From positions 1 through 56,070 of the forward strand of contig CAZGAH010000019.1 of the NCBI GenBank assembly GCA_964523295.1: 56,070 bases of DNA. The letters run 5' to 3'. Each line of letters begins with the position of its first letter. The first letter of the stretch is position 1. Below, piece after piece: positions 26,198-34,965 of this stretch. The notes below the pieces were generated by a model that saw only the letters and a program-made list of their open reading frames with translations, was not told the DNA's origin and searched no databases. The stretch comes from CAZGAH01 sp964523295. GTDB taxonomy: Bacteria; Desulfobacterota; Desulfovibrionia; Desulfovibrionales; Desulfovibrionaceae. The translations under genes were made by a program, and so were the position numbers.

Positions 26198-28579
26198 TTA
26201 TTCGGTGGACTGGCCGGGCGCGATGAGCAATTCGACAATAAAGACGCTTCCCTGGCTGGGCTCTGCCTCGACCCGGATGCGCCCGCCGTAATGCTCCACG
26301 ATCTGCTTGCAGATGGGCAGGCCCAGGCCCGTGCCCTGTGGTTTATCGGTCAGAAAATCCTCGTGAAGCTGGTGGAATTTATCAAATATTTTTTCTCGAA
26401 AGGCCTCTGGCACGCCCGGACCGGTGTCATGGACCGCGATTTCCAAAAAATCGTCCTTCTGCCGGGCCGTGACCGTGACCGCGCCCGTGACCGTGAATTT
26501 GGCCGCGTTGTTGAGCAGGTTGATGAGTACCTGCTGGAGCCGGTCCGGGTCCATGACCACGGGGGGCAGGGTCGAGGGCAGATTGAGGACCAGGGCCACG
26601 TCGGGCTTCTGATCGAACTGGCCGCGCACGGCGTCCACGGCTGCGGCCAGGATGGGACAAGGATCGAGCTCGACGTCGCGCCAGTCAATGCGCCCGGACT
26701 CGATCTTGGTCAGATCCAGGACGTCGTTGATCAGGCGTGTGAGGCGCGCGCCCTCGCGTTCGATGATGCCGAGGTCAGCGGCGATACGCTCGCACCGCTC
26801 GCCGAGCTTACCGTCGTCCGTGGCCAGTGGTGCGAAGTGGCGGCTGAAATCGCGGCGGATGATTTTGGCGAAGCCGAGCAGCGAGGTCAGCGGAGTTCTC
26901 AGTTCGTGCGAGACCGAGGAGACGAAGCTGGATTTGAGTTCGTCGAGTTTCACCAGCTCGGCGTTGGCGCGCTCCAGCTCGGCGGCTTTGGCCGCCAGAT
27001 CGCCGGTGCGGATGGTCACCTCCTCTTCCAGCCTGTGATTGAGTTCGGCCAGTTCGGCCTCGGCGCGCTTCCGGGCCTCGATGTCCTCGACCATGGCGAT
27101 GGCGTACAGCGGCCGCTTCAGGGGGGAGCGGATCAGGGTCAGGGCCAGGGTGGCCCACCAGGTCGTCGCGTCGGGTCGTTGCATGCGCACCTCGGCCTGG
27201 AGCGTATCGTCGGGCTGCGTGGCCAGGAGTTCGACCCAGTCAGGCCGGAACAACCGCTCGGTGGCACAGAGCAGGGAAGTCACGTTCTCGCCCTCCAGCT
27301 CGGTCCGTGATCGGCCGCTCATCCGCTCCAGGGCGGGATTGACCGAAATGATGCGACTGTCGAGCCCGATGAGCACCATGCCCATGCCCGAGTTTTCGAA
27401 GATGGTCCTGTGCCGGGTTTCGCTACGTTGCAGCTCCTCGGAGGCCTCCTTGAGTTCGGTCAGATCGAGCATGCTGCCGGCGATGCCCATTATCCGGCCG
27501 GCCTTGGAGCGTAGCGGCGTAATCAGCACCTCATAGTGGGTCTTGCGACCGTCAGTCGTGCGTGTCAGCAGGTAGCCGGACTTGGTTTTCCAGGTGACGA
27601 GCATGCGTTTGTCCATGTTCCGGAGCAGGTCCGCAGTGCGCTTTTCGAAGATATCGTAGTCGTTCCTGCCGGCAATATCCTGGTTTTCCAGCCCGGCGAA
27701 CTCGGCAAAGGCCGTGTTGCACCCCAGGTAATTGAAATTGAGGTCCTTGAAGAACACGGGATTGGGCACGGCGTCGATCAGGGCCTGCGTGTGGTGGAGC
27801 TGCTCCCGCAAGGTCTCCTGGTCCTGTTCCCGCTGCGCAGCGTTGCGCAGCCTGGCCTGATCGGCCAGCCAGGCCCGCCGCATGACGTACGCGGTCAAGC
27901 CCATGGCCAGGGTCAGCACCGCACCCACAAGCCAGACCAGCTTGTTACGGATGCTGCGTATCTGACTCTGCACATCCTCGACGTAGAGCCCCGTGCCCAG
28001 GACCCAGCCCCAGGTGGGGAAGCCCTTTACATAGGACAGCTTGGGGACAATACGCTCAGGGTCGTCATGCCATTGCCAGACATAGTCCACGTAACCCTCG
28101 CCCCGGGTCCGGGCCATCTCGACAAAGGCCTGAATGAACGGCTTTCCGTTCGGGTCGACCAGGCCAGTCAGGTCCTGGCCCTCGTGGTCTGGCCGGTAGG
28201 GCTGCACCACGCTGCGCTGCTGCATGTCGCAGATCCAGAAATAGTCCTTCCCCTCGGGTCCGTAACGCAGGCCTCGGATAATCGAAGCCGCCTGGCGCTG
28301 GGCCTCGGGCCGGTCCATCTCGCCGGCTGCGGCACGACGCTCGAGGTCGTCCAGGACGCTCCAGGCCGTACGAACCTGGTCGCGCAGGGTCTCCCGCTTG
28401 CGTTCAAGCAGTGCCCGCTCCAGGGCGGGCAGGACGAGGCCGAAGACCGTGACCACAAACAGCGCAGTCACAAGCAGCGAGGGCAAGGCGATATGCACCA
28501 GGCTCTCGTGCCGGGTAAAAAAACCGGTCGGCCGGTCCTGCACGGGTGCAGTACGTTCGGCGGTCAACGGTATGGTCAT
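26198..28579 (-). CDS. Cache-PAS-PAS sensor histidine kinase
   Basis: A 793-residue membrane kinase. Two transmembrane segments (about 30-52 and 215-235) flank a periplasmic single-Cache (Cache_2-type) domain with YGPEGKDYFWICDMQ and GWVLGTGLYVEDV. Two PAS domains follow (about 265-385 and 390-505), then a coiled coil, the HisKA domain with the phospho-histidine near residue 557 (VSHELRTPLTSLL) and an ATPase domain with N box (LLNNAAKF), DTGPGVP and GTGLGLPICKQIV. No receiver is attached or adjacent. It is co-transcribed with the FIST protein ten bases downstream, which probably modulates it. The Cache domain likely senses a small organic acid or similar compound outside the cell. Confidence 0.93.
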   Translation of the reverse strand: MTIPLTAERTAPVQDRPTGFFTRHESLVHIALPSLLVTALFVVTVFGLVLPALERALLERKRETLRDQVRTAWSVLDDLERRAAAGEMDRPEAQRQAASIIRGLRYGPEGKDYFWICDMQQRSVVQPYRPDHEGQDLTGLVDPNGKPFIQAFVEMARTRGEGYVDYVWQWHDDPERIVPKLSYVKGFPTWGWVLGTGLYVEDVQSQIRSIRNKLVWLVGAVLTLAMGLTAYVMRRAWLADQARLRNAAQREQDQETLREQLHHTQALIDAVPNPVFFKDLNFNYLGCNTAFAEFAGLENQDIAGRNDYDIFEKRTADLLRNMDKRMLVTWKTKSGYLLTRTTDGRKTHYEVLITPLRSKAGRIMGIAGSMLDLTELKEASEELQRSETRHRTIFENSGMGMVLIGLDSRIISVNPALERMSGRSRTELEGENVTSLLCATERLFRPDWVELLATQPDDTLQAEVRMQRPDATTWWATLALTLIRSPLKRPLYAIAMVEDIEARKRAEAELAELNHRLEEEVTIRTGDLAAKAAELERANAELVKLDELKSSFVSSVSHELRTPLTSLLGFAKIIRRDFSRHFAPLATDDGKLGERCERIAADLGIIEREGARLTRLINDVLDLTKIESGRIDWRDVELDPCPILAAAVDAVRGQFDQKPDVALVLNLPSTLPPVVMDPDRLQQVLINLLNNAAKFTVTGAVTVTARQKDDFLEIAVHDTGPGVPEAFREKIFDKFHQLHEDFLTDKPQGTGLGLPICKQIVEHYGGRIRVEAEPSQGSVFIVELLIAPGQSTE

Positions 28580-28848
28580 GGCCGGTCGCTTGCAAATAAT
28601 GAAGTCGAGGTATGAGTTCCGCTTTTTATACTATGCCAGGCAGTTGGGGAAGTCCAGGCCGAGCAGGAAATTCGTCGACTCAGGACCGTGATTGCCCTCC
28701 CGTCACGCTTCAGCGTCGCATGGCCAGGTGCCACCACGGGTACGCTTCCAAGAACAATCGAGACAAGGGGAAAGTCTATCGGTGATGCTGAAGGGCTGCG
28801 AACGCCCTGCCTGGTCCAACCGTGCGCCCGATACCCGCCGGCGGGACG
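28580..28848. other. Intergenic region, kinase promoter side
   Basis: About 270 bases between two minus-strand genes. The promoter of the kinase-FIST operon should lie here; none is clear. No gene seen. Confidence 0.4.
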
Positions 28849-28883
28849 CGTCGGCAAAGGCCGGGCAACAGCCTTTGCCGACG
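28849..28883 (-). terminator. Long hairpin downstream of the HdeA-like gene
   Basis: Thirteen-base perfect arms (CGTCGGCAAAGGC and GCCTTTGCCGACG) with a nine-base loop, 15 bases after the HdeA-like stop. There is no T-run, so it may be a transcript-end stabiliser instead of a classical terminator. Confidence 0.55.
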
Positions 28884-28897
28884 TCCTGGCCGCAAAA

Positions 28898-29221
28898 TTA
28901 CTCCTGTATGCCGACCTGTTTGGCCGCATCGAGCATTTTGGCATCCTTGTTGCGCGAACAATAGTTTATCAGACCTTCTCCGAACTGTTCGAGTTCCGTC
29001 CATTTCAGTTCCGTGTCGCCGGAAATGCCGCTCAGATAGCCGTCGAGCCACATCAGCACGGCGCCGGTGTCCTCCGCGCTGGCCCCGGCAATTTCGTCAA
29101 TGAATTCCTGGCAGGTGTAACGCCCGAAATCGATGTTGGGAATGGCCTGTTTCTTGGCCAGGGCCGGGCCGGACGCCAGACACGCAAGCAGGGCGAGGCA
29201 GACGACGAAAGACAGTTTCAT
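28898..29221 (-). CDS. HdeA/HdeB-like periplasmic protein
   Basis: A 107-residue secreted protein: a cleavable signal peptide of about 22 residues ending in ALA, then a small helical domain with YTCQEFIDEI, a WLDGYLSG segment and INYCSRN. The two cysteines of the mature part (C37 and C88) match the single disulfide of HdeA, the periplasmic acid-stress chaperone. It differs strongly from the enteric proteins, so an acid-chaperone role is inference from fold features. AGGAG eight bases before the ATG at 29221 fixes the start; a longer upstream frame is proline/serine-rich and not credible. Confidence 0.78.
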   Translation of the reverse strand: MKLSFVVCLALLACLASGPALAKKQAIPNIDFGRYTCQEFIDEIAGASAEDTGAVLMWLDGYLSGISGDTELKWTELEQFGEGLINYCSRNKDAKMLDAAKQVGIQE

Positions 29222-30076
29222 GGCTATGCTCCTTGTGGTTTCGGTCGATGACCAGGTGACGGGCATGAGAACTGCCCGAAAAGGCGAAGGGGAAAAGCCG
29301 GCAAGAAACACGGGCGGCTCGATGCGGGGGGGGGACCCGGCTGTCGATGGGGAGGAGGCTGTACGGGGCGGACGGTGCAATCGGTCACAAAGACCTCCGA
29401 GCGCGCACGACGATATGTTCGGCAACCTGATGTATCTATTTGACTAGCATAGGGCGAAAGAAATGAAAAGGCCTGAGTGGAGAACGAGATTCGGAGCAGG
29501 GTATTTCCAAACAAATCAAACAGGCTGCTAAAAAACTTAACACAAGAACGCGCAGCGACGCGTGGGTGGCGGGGAGTCCAACACGACACGGTCGATGGAT
29601 CGGGTTTACCCGCTGAACACCGCGAGCTTCTTTGACGAGCTGCTCCACGACATCCGCGAACTCGGGCCTGGCCTCTGTTGGTGGGGATGGATCCGCAGGA
29701 TCGGAAGGGCGCCCGGTGATCGTTTATCTAAGTCCATACCTGCCTGGTGTTCACCTGCATGGCCGTGGTGACGGCCTTCAGACTCCATCGAAAAGCGGTC
29801 GAGGAGCCCGGACGCCGCCGTGAGGAGACCGGCATCGGCCGTTTCCGGCGGAGACTCGACGCGCAACATAACGACAAAGTTATCGTTTTCTGTGGGGATC
29901 GCTTCGGGATATTCAGAAACCATGAGGCATTTCTGCTGGTCGGAATCAGCGTGCGAGAGCGCGAGCTGATGGGTGAGCCGGCTGAGACCGTTCTCGCGCG
30001 CTACCGGGCAAGGCCCCGGACAGCTCGTGATGACGGGCGACACGGGAAGTTTCTACGATGATATAGTGCGGTCGGG
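29222..30076. other. Gene-poor region, possible decayed sequences
   Basis: About 850 bases with no supported gene. It holds a nine-G run at 29326-29334. A plus-strand frame around 29850-30050 reads DKVIVFCGDRFGIFRNHEAF and onward as if it were once coding, but it lacks a start site and I recognise no family. The region borders decayed mobile-element sequences and may be a recombination scar. Confidence 0.35.
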
Positions 30077-30408
30077 ATTTCAATGAAGAGGAGCTCGCGC
30101 GTATCCGTATGCACGCCACCGGGCCGGAGATGACCCGGAGCGCCCTTTCGCTTTGAAGACGGTCTGCTCACGGCCAGGTTTCAGGGGCGCCGCCTGGAAG
30201 ATCGCTCCACGCGACGAGTTCATCGGCTGGATAACGCCCCGGCGCATGGCCCGCCGTTACCTCGTCATCAATAACGCCCGTTTCCGCATTCTCCCGTGGG
30301 TGCGGTGCGCTCCATGCTCCTCGGCCTCGCCTCCCGCTGCCTCCCCGACGACTGGTATGCCCGCTTCGGCTTTCGCGCTGTGCTCTTCGAGACCGTTGTA
30401 AAAAGGCC
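30077..30408 (+). pseudogene. Decayed DUF4338 (DruA-like) gene
   Basis: Pieces of a DUF4338 protein can be read in successive frames. First comes an N-terminal-like FNEEELARIRMHATGPEMTR. A second piece is LLTA then FRGAAWKIAPRDEFIGW and YLVINNARFRILPWV, the core motif of the family. After a frameshift near 30300 follow VRSMLLGLASRCLPDDW and YARFGFRAVLFETVV. The usual continuation with the catalytic-looking NW and GRGR segments is missing, so the 3' half is deleted. DUF4338 occurs in transposable-element-linked proteins and in DruA of the Druantia defence system. At least two frameshifts make it non-functional. The family call rests on my memory of its motifs. Confidence 0.6.
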
Positions 30409-30512
30409 CGCTTCCGACAACACCTGACCAGCCAGACCATCCCGCCCCCTGCCTGATCGCCCCCGGTATCCATGTTTGCATCATTGGACTTACTCCAAAT
30501 CTCAAATACAAC
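30409..30512 (-). repeat. Diverged repeat, copy 1 (matches the right edge of the window)
   Basis: Read on the minus strand this segment matches 55959-56069 on the plus strand. A 23-base block around TTTGGAGTAAGTCCAATG differs at one position, and a 21-base block containing GGTCTGGCTGGTCAGGTG is identical. A GAAGCGGG block ends both. The spacing between blocks differs a little. It abuts the broken end of the DUF4338 remnant and may be the end or leader of a mobile element. Confidence 0.6.
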
Positions 30513-30551
30513 ATGACCTGTCGCGTTCTGTCTGGCTGAAACCGAAAAACC

Positions 30552-30581
30552 TAAAAAAACGCGCCCCTTGGCGGGGCGCGT
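30552..30581 (-). terminator. Intrinsic terminator of the lipoprotein gene
   Basis: On the minus strand: nine-base GC-rich arms ACGCGCCCC and GGGGCGCGT with a five-base loop, followed by a run of seven T, 60 bases after the lipoprotein stop. A classical rho-independent terminator. Confidence 0.85.
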
Positions 30582-30641
30582 CTGGATGCAGATGTCAGGA
30601 TGAGGCATAGCACCGCGGCGTAAGGAATATGCCGCCGAAGT

Positions 30642-31145
30642 TTATTCCTTGCAGAGGCAGTGGGGCAACTCGGTGGACCCCAAGATTTCGTAGCTCTCTG
30701 AATTGCCGTCAGGCTTGTTGAACAGCTGGAGGTTGCACTTGCCATTTATATTCTGAAACATAAAGGTGAACTGTTTACCGGTTTCAGGACCTTTCATCTT
30801 GAAACCGTTCCGCTTCTCCAAGGGTGCTCCCTGGATAGCTTTGGCTATGGCGTTGCCGGCTTCGCGGGCCGCTTTTTCGCCTTCACCCTGGGCCTTGAGA
30901 ATGGCGGTCAGCCCGCTTCCGAGTTCGTCAGTGCATTTTTTATCATTGACGTTGGTGACTTTGCACGGCGTGATCTGAGTTCCTGGCGCGGGCGGAGGGC
31001 TGGTCGGGGCGGCTTCTGTCGCCTGCGATTCCGCAGGAGGGGCTGCTGCCGTCTGCCCCGAGTCAGGCGCCGGCTCATCTGTCGAACCACAGGCAGCCAA
31101 CAAGGACAGGGCCAGAACAATAGCGAAAAAACGCAGCATGGTCAT
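30642..31145 (-). CDS. Lipoprotein, function unknown
   Basis: A 167-residue lipoprotein. The signal sequence ends in the lipobox LLAAC with C19. A low-complexity linker rich in Ala, Pro, Glu and Thr (about 22-58) follows, then a folded domain of about 105 residues with five cysteines (in PCKVTNVNDKKC, KCNLQLF and HCLCKE). AAGGAG about eight bases before the ATG at 31145 supports the start; a longer frame to 31208 has no site. A good terminator lies downstream, so it is a single-gene unit. No family recognised; the linker suggests a domain held away from the membrane. Confidence 0.8.
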   Translation of the reverse strand: MTMLRFFAIVLALSLLAACGSTDEPAPDSGQTAAAPPAESQATEAAPTSPPPAPGTQITPCKVTNVNDKKCTDELGSGLTAILKAQGEGEKAAREAGNAIAKAIQGAPLEKRNGFKMKGPETGKQFTFMFQNINGKCNLQLFNKPDGNSESYEILGSTELPHCLCKE

Positions 31146-31689
31146 TGTTTCTCTCCTTCTCTCAATCAACAATAGAGTTTTATTACCCGCCGGAGAACGC
31201 CTTGGCAAGCAAAAAATAGCGCTAAAAGAAAAGTGCTCGAAACAAAGATTGGACGCGGTAGGGGCCGCCCTATCGAGCCCCCCCGCACAGATTCCGGCGT
31301 GTAGAAATACCCCACCGGGATCCTGCCTCGGGTGTTTGGCTTAGAAACGCCCGTTTGAAAAGGGATGCCTTATTCCGGGCATTGGTATCCAGCTTCTGAC
31401 GATGAGGCCCAGTTCATGCAACGTTTCTGGCTCCGACGTCAAGTACTTTTAACACAGTATTGGCTCAGTTCCTCGCCCACCGTGTTCAATGCGTCACAAA
31501 TTCCAGGTACTGCATGGTGCCGGCTATACCCAAGCACGACTCGTCGTAGCCATTTATCGACTACTTCGATGGTACGCGCTCACAGGGTCTAGGCTTTTTC
31601 GGGAAAATGATCATATTTCTTTCATGGACCTCCAGATTGACATCGTCTTTCTCTATTCCGCAGATAAGCTCGTGAACACGTCGTGTCCG
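31146..31689. other. Intergenic region between the lipoprotein and the IS66 remnant
   Basis: About 540 bases with no supported gene. It must contain the lipoprotein promoter (minus) but no clear boxes were found. The frame of the IS66 remnant runs open back to 31489 without coding resemblance. Confidence 0.35.
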
Positions 31690-32184
31690 ATGCGCGACAA
31701 TCTTCAGCGGCTTCGCGATGAAAACCAGGAACTCAAAGCAGCCGTTGAACTGTTCAAGTCTCGAATTGAGCAACTTGAAGCCCAGCTTGGCCGGAACTCG
31801 TCCAATTCCAACAAGCCGCCATCGAGCGACAGCCCGTTCACTCCCAAGCCCAGGGAAAAGCAAGTCGATCAACCTCCCAAGACCAAGGCCCCGCGGATGC
31901 GCAAGGGGGTTCGACAGCAATGTCTACGGCCCGCCGAGATCAAAGAAATATTTCCAGCGCCGTGCTCTTGCGGTTGCACAGCGTTACGCGATCCAGAGCC
32001 CTATTCTATCCATCAATATGTCCAATTGCCGCCCATTCTGCCTGATGTCGAGCATTGTATTCTCTACCGTGGTCATTGCGCTGACTGCGGCGCCCGTCTC
32101 AAGGCGCTTATTCCGAGCGAAAAACGCTTCGGGTATGGTCCGCGGCGCAATTATTTGACCGCACCGCCCAACCCCCGGGCCTGA
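31690..32184 (+). pseudogene. Truncated IS66-family transposase (TnpC)
   Basis: The N-terminal third of an IS66 TnpC. It shows the leucine-zipper-like MRDNLQRLRDENQELK, then QLEAQLGRNSSNSNKPPSSD, a Lys/Pro-rich linker, and the zinc-binding CSCGC...CILYRGHCADCG segment. It ends soon after FGYGPR, where intact transposases continue into the DDE catalytic domain. The catalytic part is absent, as are tnpA and tnpB, so the element is dead. No terminal inverted repeats were recognised. Confidence 0.8.
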
Positions 32185-32705
32185 CTCTCGACACCCGTGC
32201 CGCCTCGGCGGTCCCTCGCTGTATAGGGCGCACCAGTCCAAGGGACTGCTCCACTGTGAAGACTAAGCCGTCAACCCTTGCGAATGATTGTGGCTGAGTG
32301 ATCATCGGGGAGTATATGCGAAAAAACAGCACGCACGGTTCGATGAGCGAGCGTTGATGCGTAGAAATAGTCGCGGTAGACACGTAGGATTCGCGTGCGA
32401 CGAGGAGACAAGAGAAGTCGCCGGATGTTGAGCACGTCTCAGCGTTCTATTCAGCCAATACTATTGCGACGATTGCTGGCTGAGCACACGGTGTACTCCG
32501 CGCGCGCAGTCAGCTTTGACGTTCTGGGTGGCAACGAGGAGGAGCGAAATGAGGGGCTACTGACTGTCGGGCTATGAACACGGTTCCGGATAGACTGTTG
32601 CAAAAATACCTTCAGTCGATTAGGGGGAATGGAGGCAAACGAGGAGCGGCGTCCCACGCGTACGCGCAGTGTGGCCTGAAACGCAAAAGAGTGGCCGAGG
32701 ATTCG
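32185..32705. other. Intergenic region after the IS66 remnant
   Basis: About 520 bases. Open frames (plus 32395-32577, minus 32108-32383) show no recognisable product. Probably part of the same scar of lost mobile DNA. Confidence 0.35.
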
Positions 32706-33089
32706 ATGGACCTGAAACATCTCTGTGTGCTTGTCGTGGATGATGCCCGAGTGGCACGGCAGATAATAAAGAATATGTTGCGTGAGCTCGGGATTACCCG
32801 CGTGTTGGAGGCTGAGGACGGCCTTGTCGCGCTGGAAGTGCTCGGCCGAGAAAAGGCCGGGCTGATCCTCTCGGACTGGAACATGCCCCGGATGTCGGGC
32901 ATCGAGCTGCTCAAAAAGGTCCGCGCCACGCCCTCGCTACGCAGTCTGCCCTTTGTGATGGTCACCGCCGAGCGGATGGATACCAACATCATCGAGGCCG
33001 TGCAGTCCGGGGTCAACGGGTACATCACAAAGCCATTCGGTGCCAAGGAGCTGGAAAAGAAGATCCGGCAGGCCCTGCGTCTGGAGTAA
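32706..33089 (+). CDS. CheY-like response receiver
   Basis: A 127-residue single receiver. Acidic pair D12-D13, phospho-acceptor D57 in LILSDWNMPRMSGIELL, Thr in VTAE and Lys in ITKPFG. SDWNMPxMSG is the chemotaxis CheY form, so control of the flagellar motor or a related machine is plausible. No che genes are adjacent. Start ATG 32706 has GAGGA a few bases upstream; the upstream frame to 32574 is poorly coding. Confidence 0.88.
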   Translation: MDLKHLCVLVVDDARVARQIIKNMLRELGITRVLEAEDGLVALEVLGREKAGLILSDWNMPRMSGIELLKKVRATPSLRSLPFVMVTAERMDTNIIEAVQSGVNGYITKPFGAKELEKKIRQALRLE

Positions 33090-33385
33090 GCTGCGCGCCG
33101 GTGTCACATTTCCTGCCATACCGGATACACTACGCCGGGCAAAAAAACTGTTGACACTCCCCCCCCCGCAAGGACTATGAATGGGTTGAGAGGAGGCTTT
33201 TACGTCCATGCTCTTCTCATTTCAGGCAATACTCACTCTGCCGCAACCCGCCAGTTCCCGGATCGCCGTCAGCTGACCATTCTGCCGGGGTCCTTTGCTT
33301 TTCGGTCGGGTTTGTGTCGTTGTCCTCTTCCGGCAGAGACGGGAAACGATGTTTTCAACGGCATTGCATTCGAGGTAGCGTTACT
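33090..33385. other. Intergenic region with a possible promoter and poly-C tract
   Basis: About 300 bases. TTGACA at 33151-33156 is followed by a run of nine C (33159-33167) and TATGAA at 33176-33181, a spacer of 19 bases. It may be the promoter of the pseudo-receiver/TPR gene. Confidence 0.35.
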
Positions 33386-34735
33386 GTGGCAAATCCGCTG
33401 GATGGCAAGCTCAAGCAATACGAAACAACGGTCGTCGAATTTATCCGCAAGCAGAACGGTCATTTTCTTATTGCAAGCCATGACAATACCTTTATCCGTG
33501 TCTTCCGGACAACGATAAGCAAGCATCTGGCGCTCGATGATGATTGCATCAGCGTTGTCATCGATGAAAACAGGATATTGAAGAGCCTAAAAGAGTGTTT
33601 TTCGCGCAACAAGTCGCTGGTTCTGTTCGTCGAGCGTGTCTTCAACAACAGGGAAACCGGGTTTCTCATCAAGCAGATCAAGGAGGCCTTTCCTGCGGTC
33701 AAGATCATTATCATGACCGTAGAGGCCGAGCGCCAGCGTCTTGTCCTGCTGCATGAAATCGGCGCCGACAATTTCGTTTCCAAGCCTATTTCCATCAATA
33801 CCCTTATCGAGAAAATCGCCTTTACCATCAAGCCCCAGGGAAAGATTGGCAAGCTCATCGACTCGGGCAAACTCCTGGTCGACCAGGGCTCGCATGAGCA
33901 GGCCCTGAAGCTCGCGCGACAGATTCTCGAACTCAAGCCCAATAGCGCCGCCGGCTATATGCTCATGGGCGACGCCTATCGGGGCATGGGCAAGCGGGAC
34001 AAGGCCGTGGAGGCTTACGAAGAGGCCAGCCAGCAGGCCAAGCTTTTCCTGGAGCCGCTCAAAAAACTCGCCGAATTCTATAACGCCGAGGGGGATCAGG
34101 AAAAGCAGCTCAAGTATCTTGAAAAACTCGACAAGTTGAGTCCGCTCAATGTTGACCGCAAGGTGGACATGGGACAGATTCATGTCGAACTCGGCAACGA
34201 GGACCGGGCCGAAGAATTGTTCGAGGTCGCCATGTCGCAGGCCAAACGGGAGGCCCAAACCTACATAGAGGATATTTCTTCAAAGATCGGCGACATTTAT
34301 GCCAAGAAAAATCCGGAAAAGGCGGTGAAGTATTACCGCACGGCCCTGGAGACCAAAGGCGGGCATCTCGACAAGACCGATATCAAGACGTTCAACCTGC
34401 TGGGCATTGCCCTGCGTCGTCAGGGCAAGTGGCAGGAGGCCATCGATGAGTACGAAAAGGCGCTCAAAATTTCGCCGGACGACGAAAATCTCTTCTACAA
34501 CACGGCGATGGCCTACGCCGAGGGGCATGAATTCGGCAAGGCCTTTGATTCCATTCGCAAGACCCTCGAACTCAATCCGAATTTTTACACCAACGATCCG
34601 GTTCTCGCCTACAATGTCGGCCTGATCTACGCCAAGTCCAACCGTGTCGACCAGGCCAGACGTCTGCTGCAACATTCCCTCAGGCTCGATCCGTCCTTCC
34701 AGAGTCCCAAAAAACTGCTTGCGGCCCTGGAGTGA
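33386..34735 (+). CDS. Pseudo-receiver and TPR protein
   Basis: A 449-residue cytoplasmic protein. Residues about 20-145 have the receiver fold (FLIASHDNTFIRVFR start, IIIMTVEAE, FVSKPIS with the switch Lys), but the phospho-acceptor position reads LVLFVERVF with no Asp, so it is probably not phosphorylated. Residues about 150-445 are TPR repeats (YMLMGDAYRGMGKRDKAVEA, LGIALRRQGKWQEAIDEYEK and others), a protein-docking scaffold. I chose the GTG at 33386 (reading MANPLDGK) because GAGG lies about ten bases upstream; an ATG at 33314 in frame adds 24 arginine/serine-rich residues. This receiver-TPR design recurs in deltaproteobacteria, but the partner is unknown. Confidence 0.85.
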   Translation: MANPLDGKLKQYETTVVEFIRKQNGHFLIASHDNTFIRVFRTTISKHLALDDDCISVVIDENRILKSLKECFSRNKSLVLFVERVFNNRETGFLIKQIKEAFPAVKIIIMTVEAERQRLVLLHEIGADNFVSKPISINTLIEKIAFTIKPQGKIGKLIDSGKLLVDQGSHEQALKLARQILELKPNSAAGYMLMGDAYRGMGKRDKAVEAYEEASQQAKLFLEPLKKLAEFYNAEGDQEKQLKYLEKLDKLSPLNVDRKVDMGQIHVELGNEDRAEELFEVAMSQAKREAQTYIEDISSKIGDIYAKKNPEKAVKYYRTALETKGGHLDKTDIKTFNLLGIALRRQGKWQEAIDEYEKALKISPDDENLFYNTAMAYAEGHEFGKAFDSIRKTLELNPNFYTNDPVLAYNVGLIYAKSNRVDQARRLLQHSLRLDPSFQSPKKLLAALE

Positions 34736-34965
34736 CCCCCTCTGCGGAAGAAATATCCTCCAGTGCGCTCTGTGCGGGGTTCCTGCCGGGAGTGGCGACA
34801 TCCAGGGATCTCTGGTTTGCATACCCGTCGCATAGCTTGTGCCGTCACGATTGACGCTGTGATTCTGGATCGGGACCGTAGACGAGCGGCCCGAAGAGGT
34901 ATATACGTGCTGCTGGAAACGGCGGGCACCCGGCTTCGGGTTGCGAGGCGCCGGCACCACAAACT

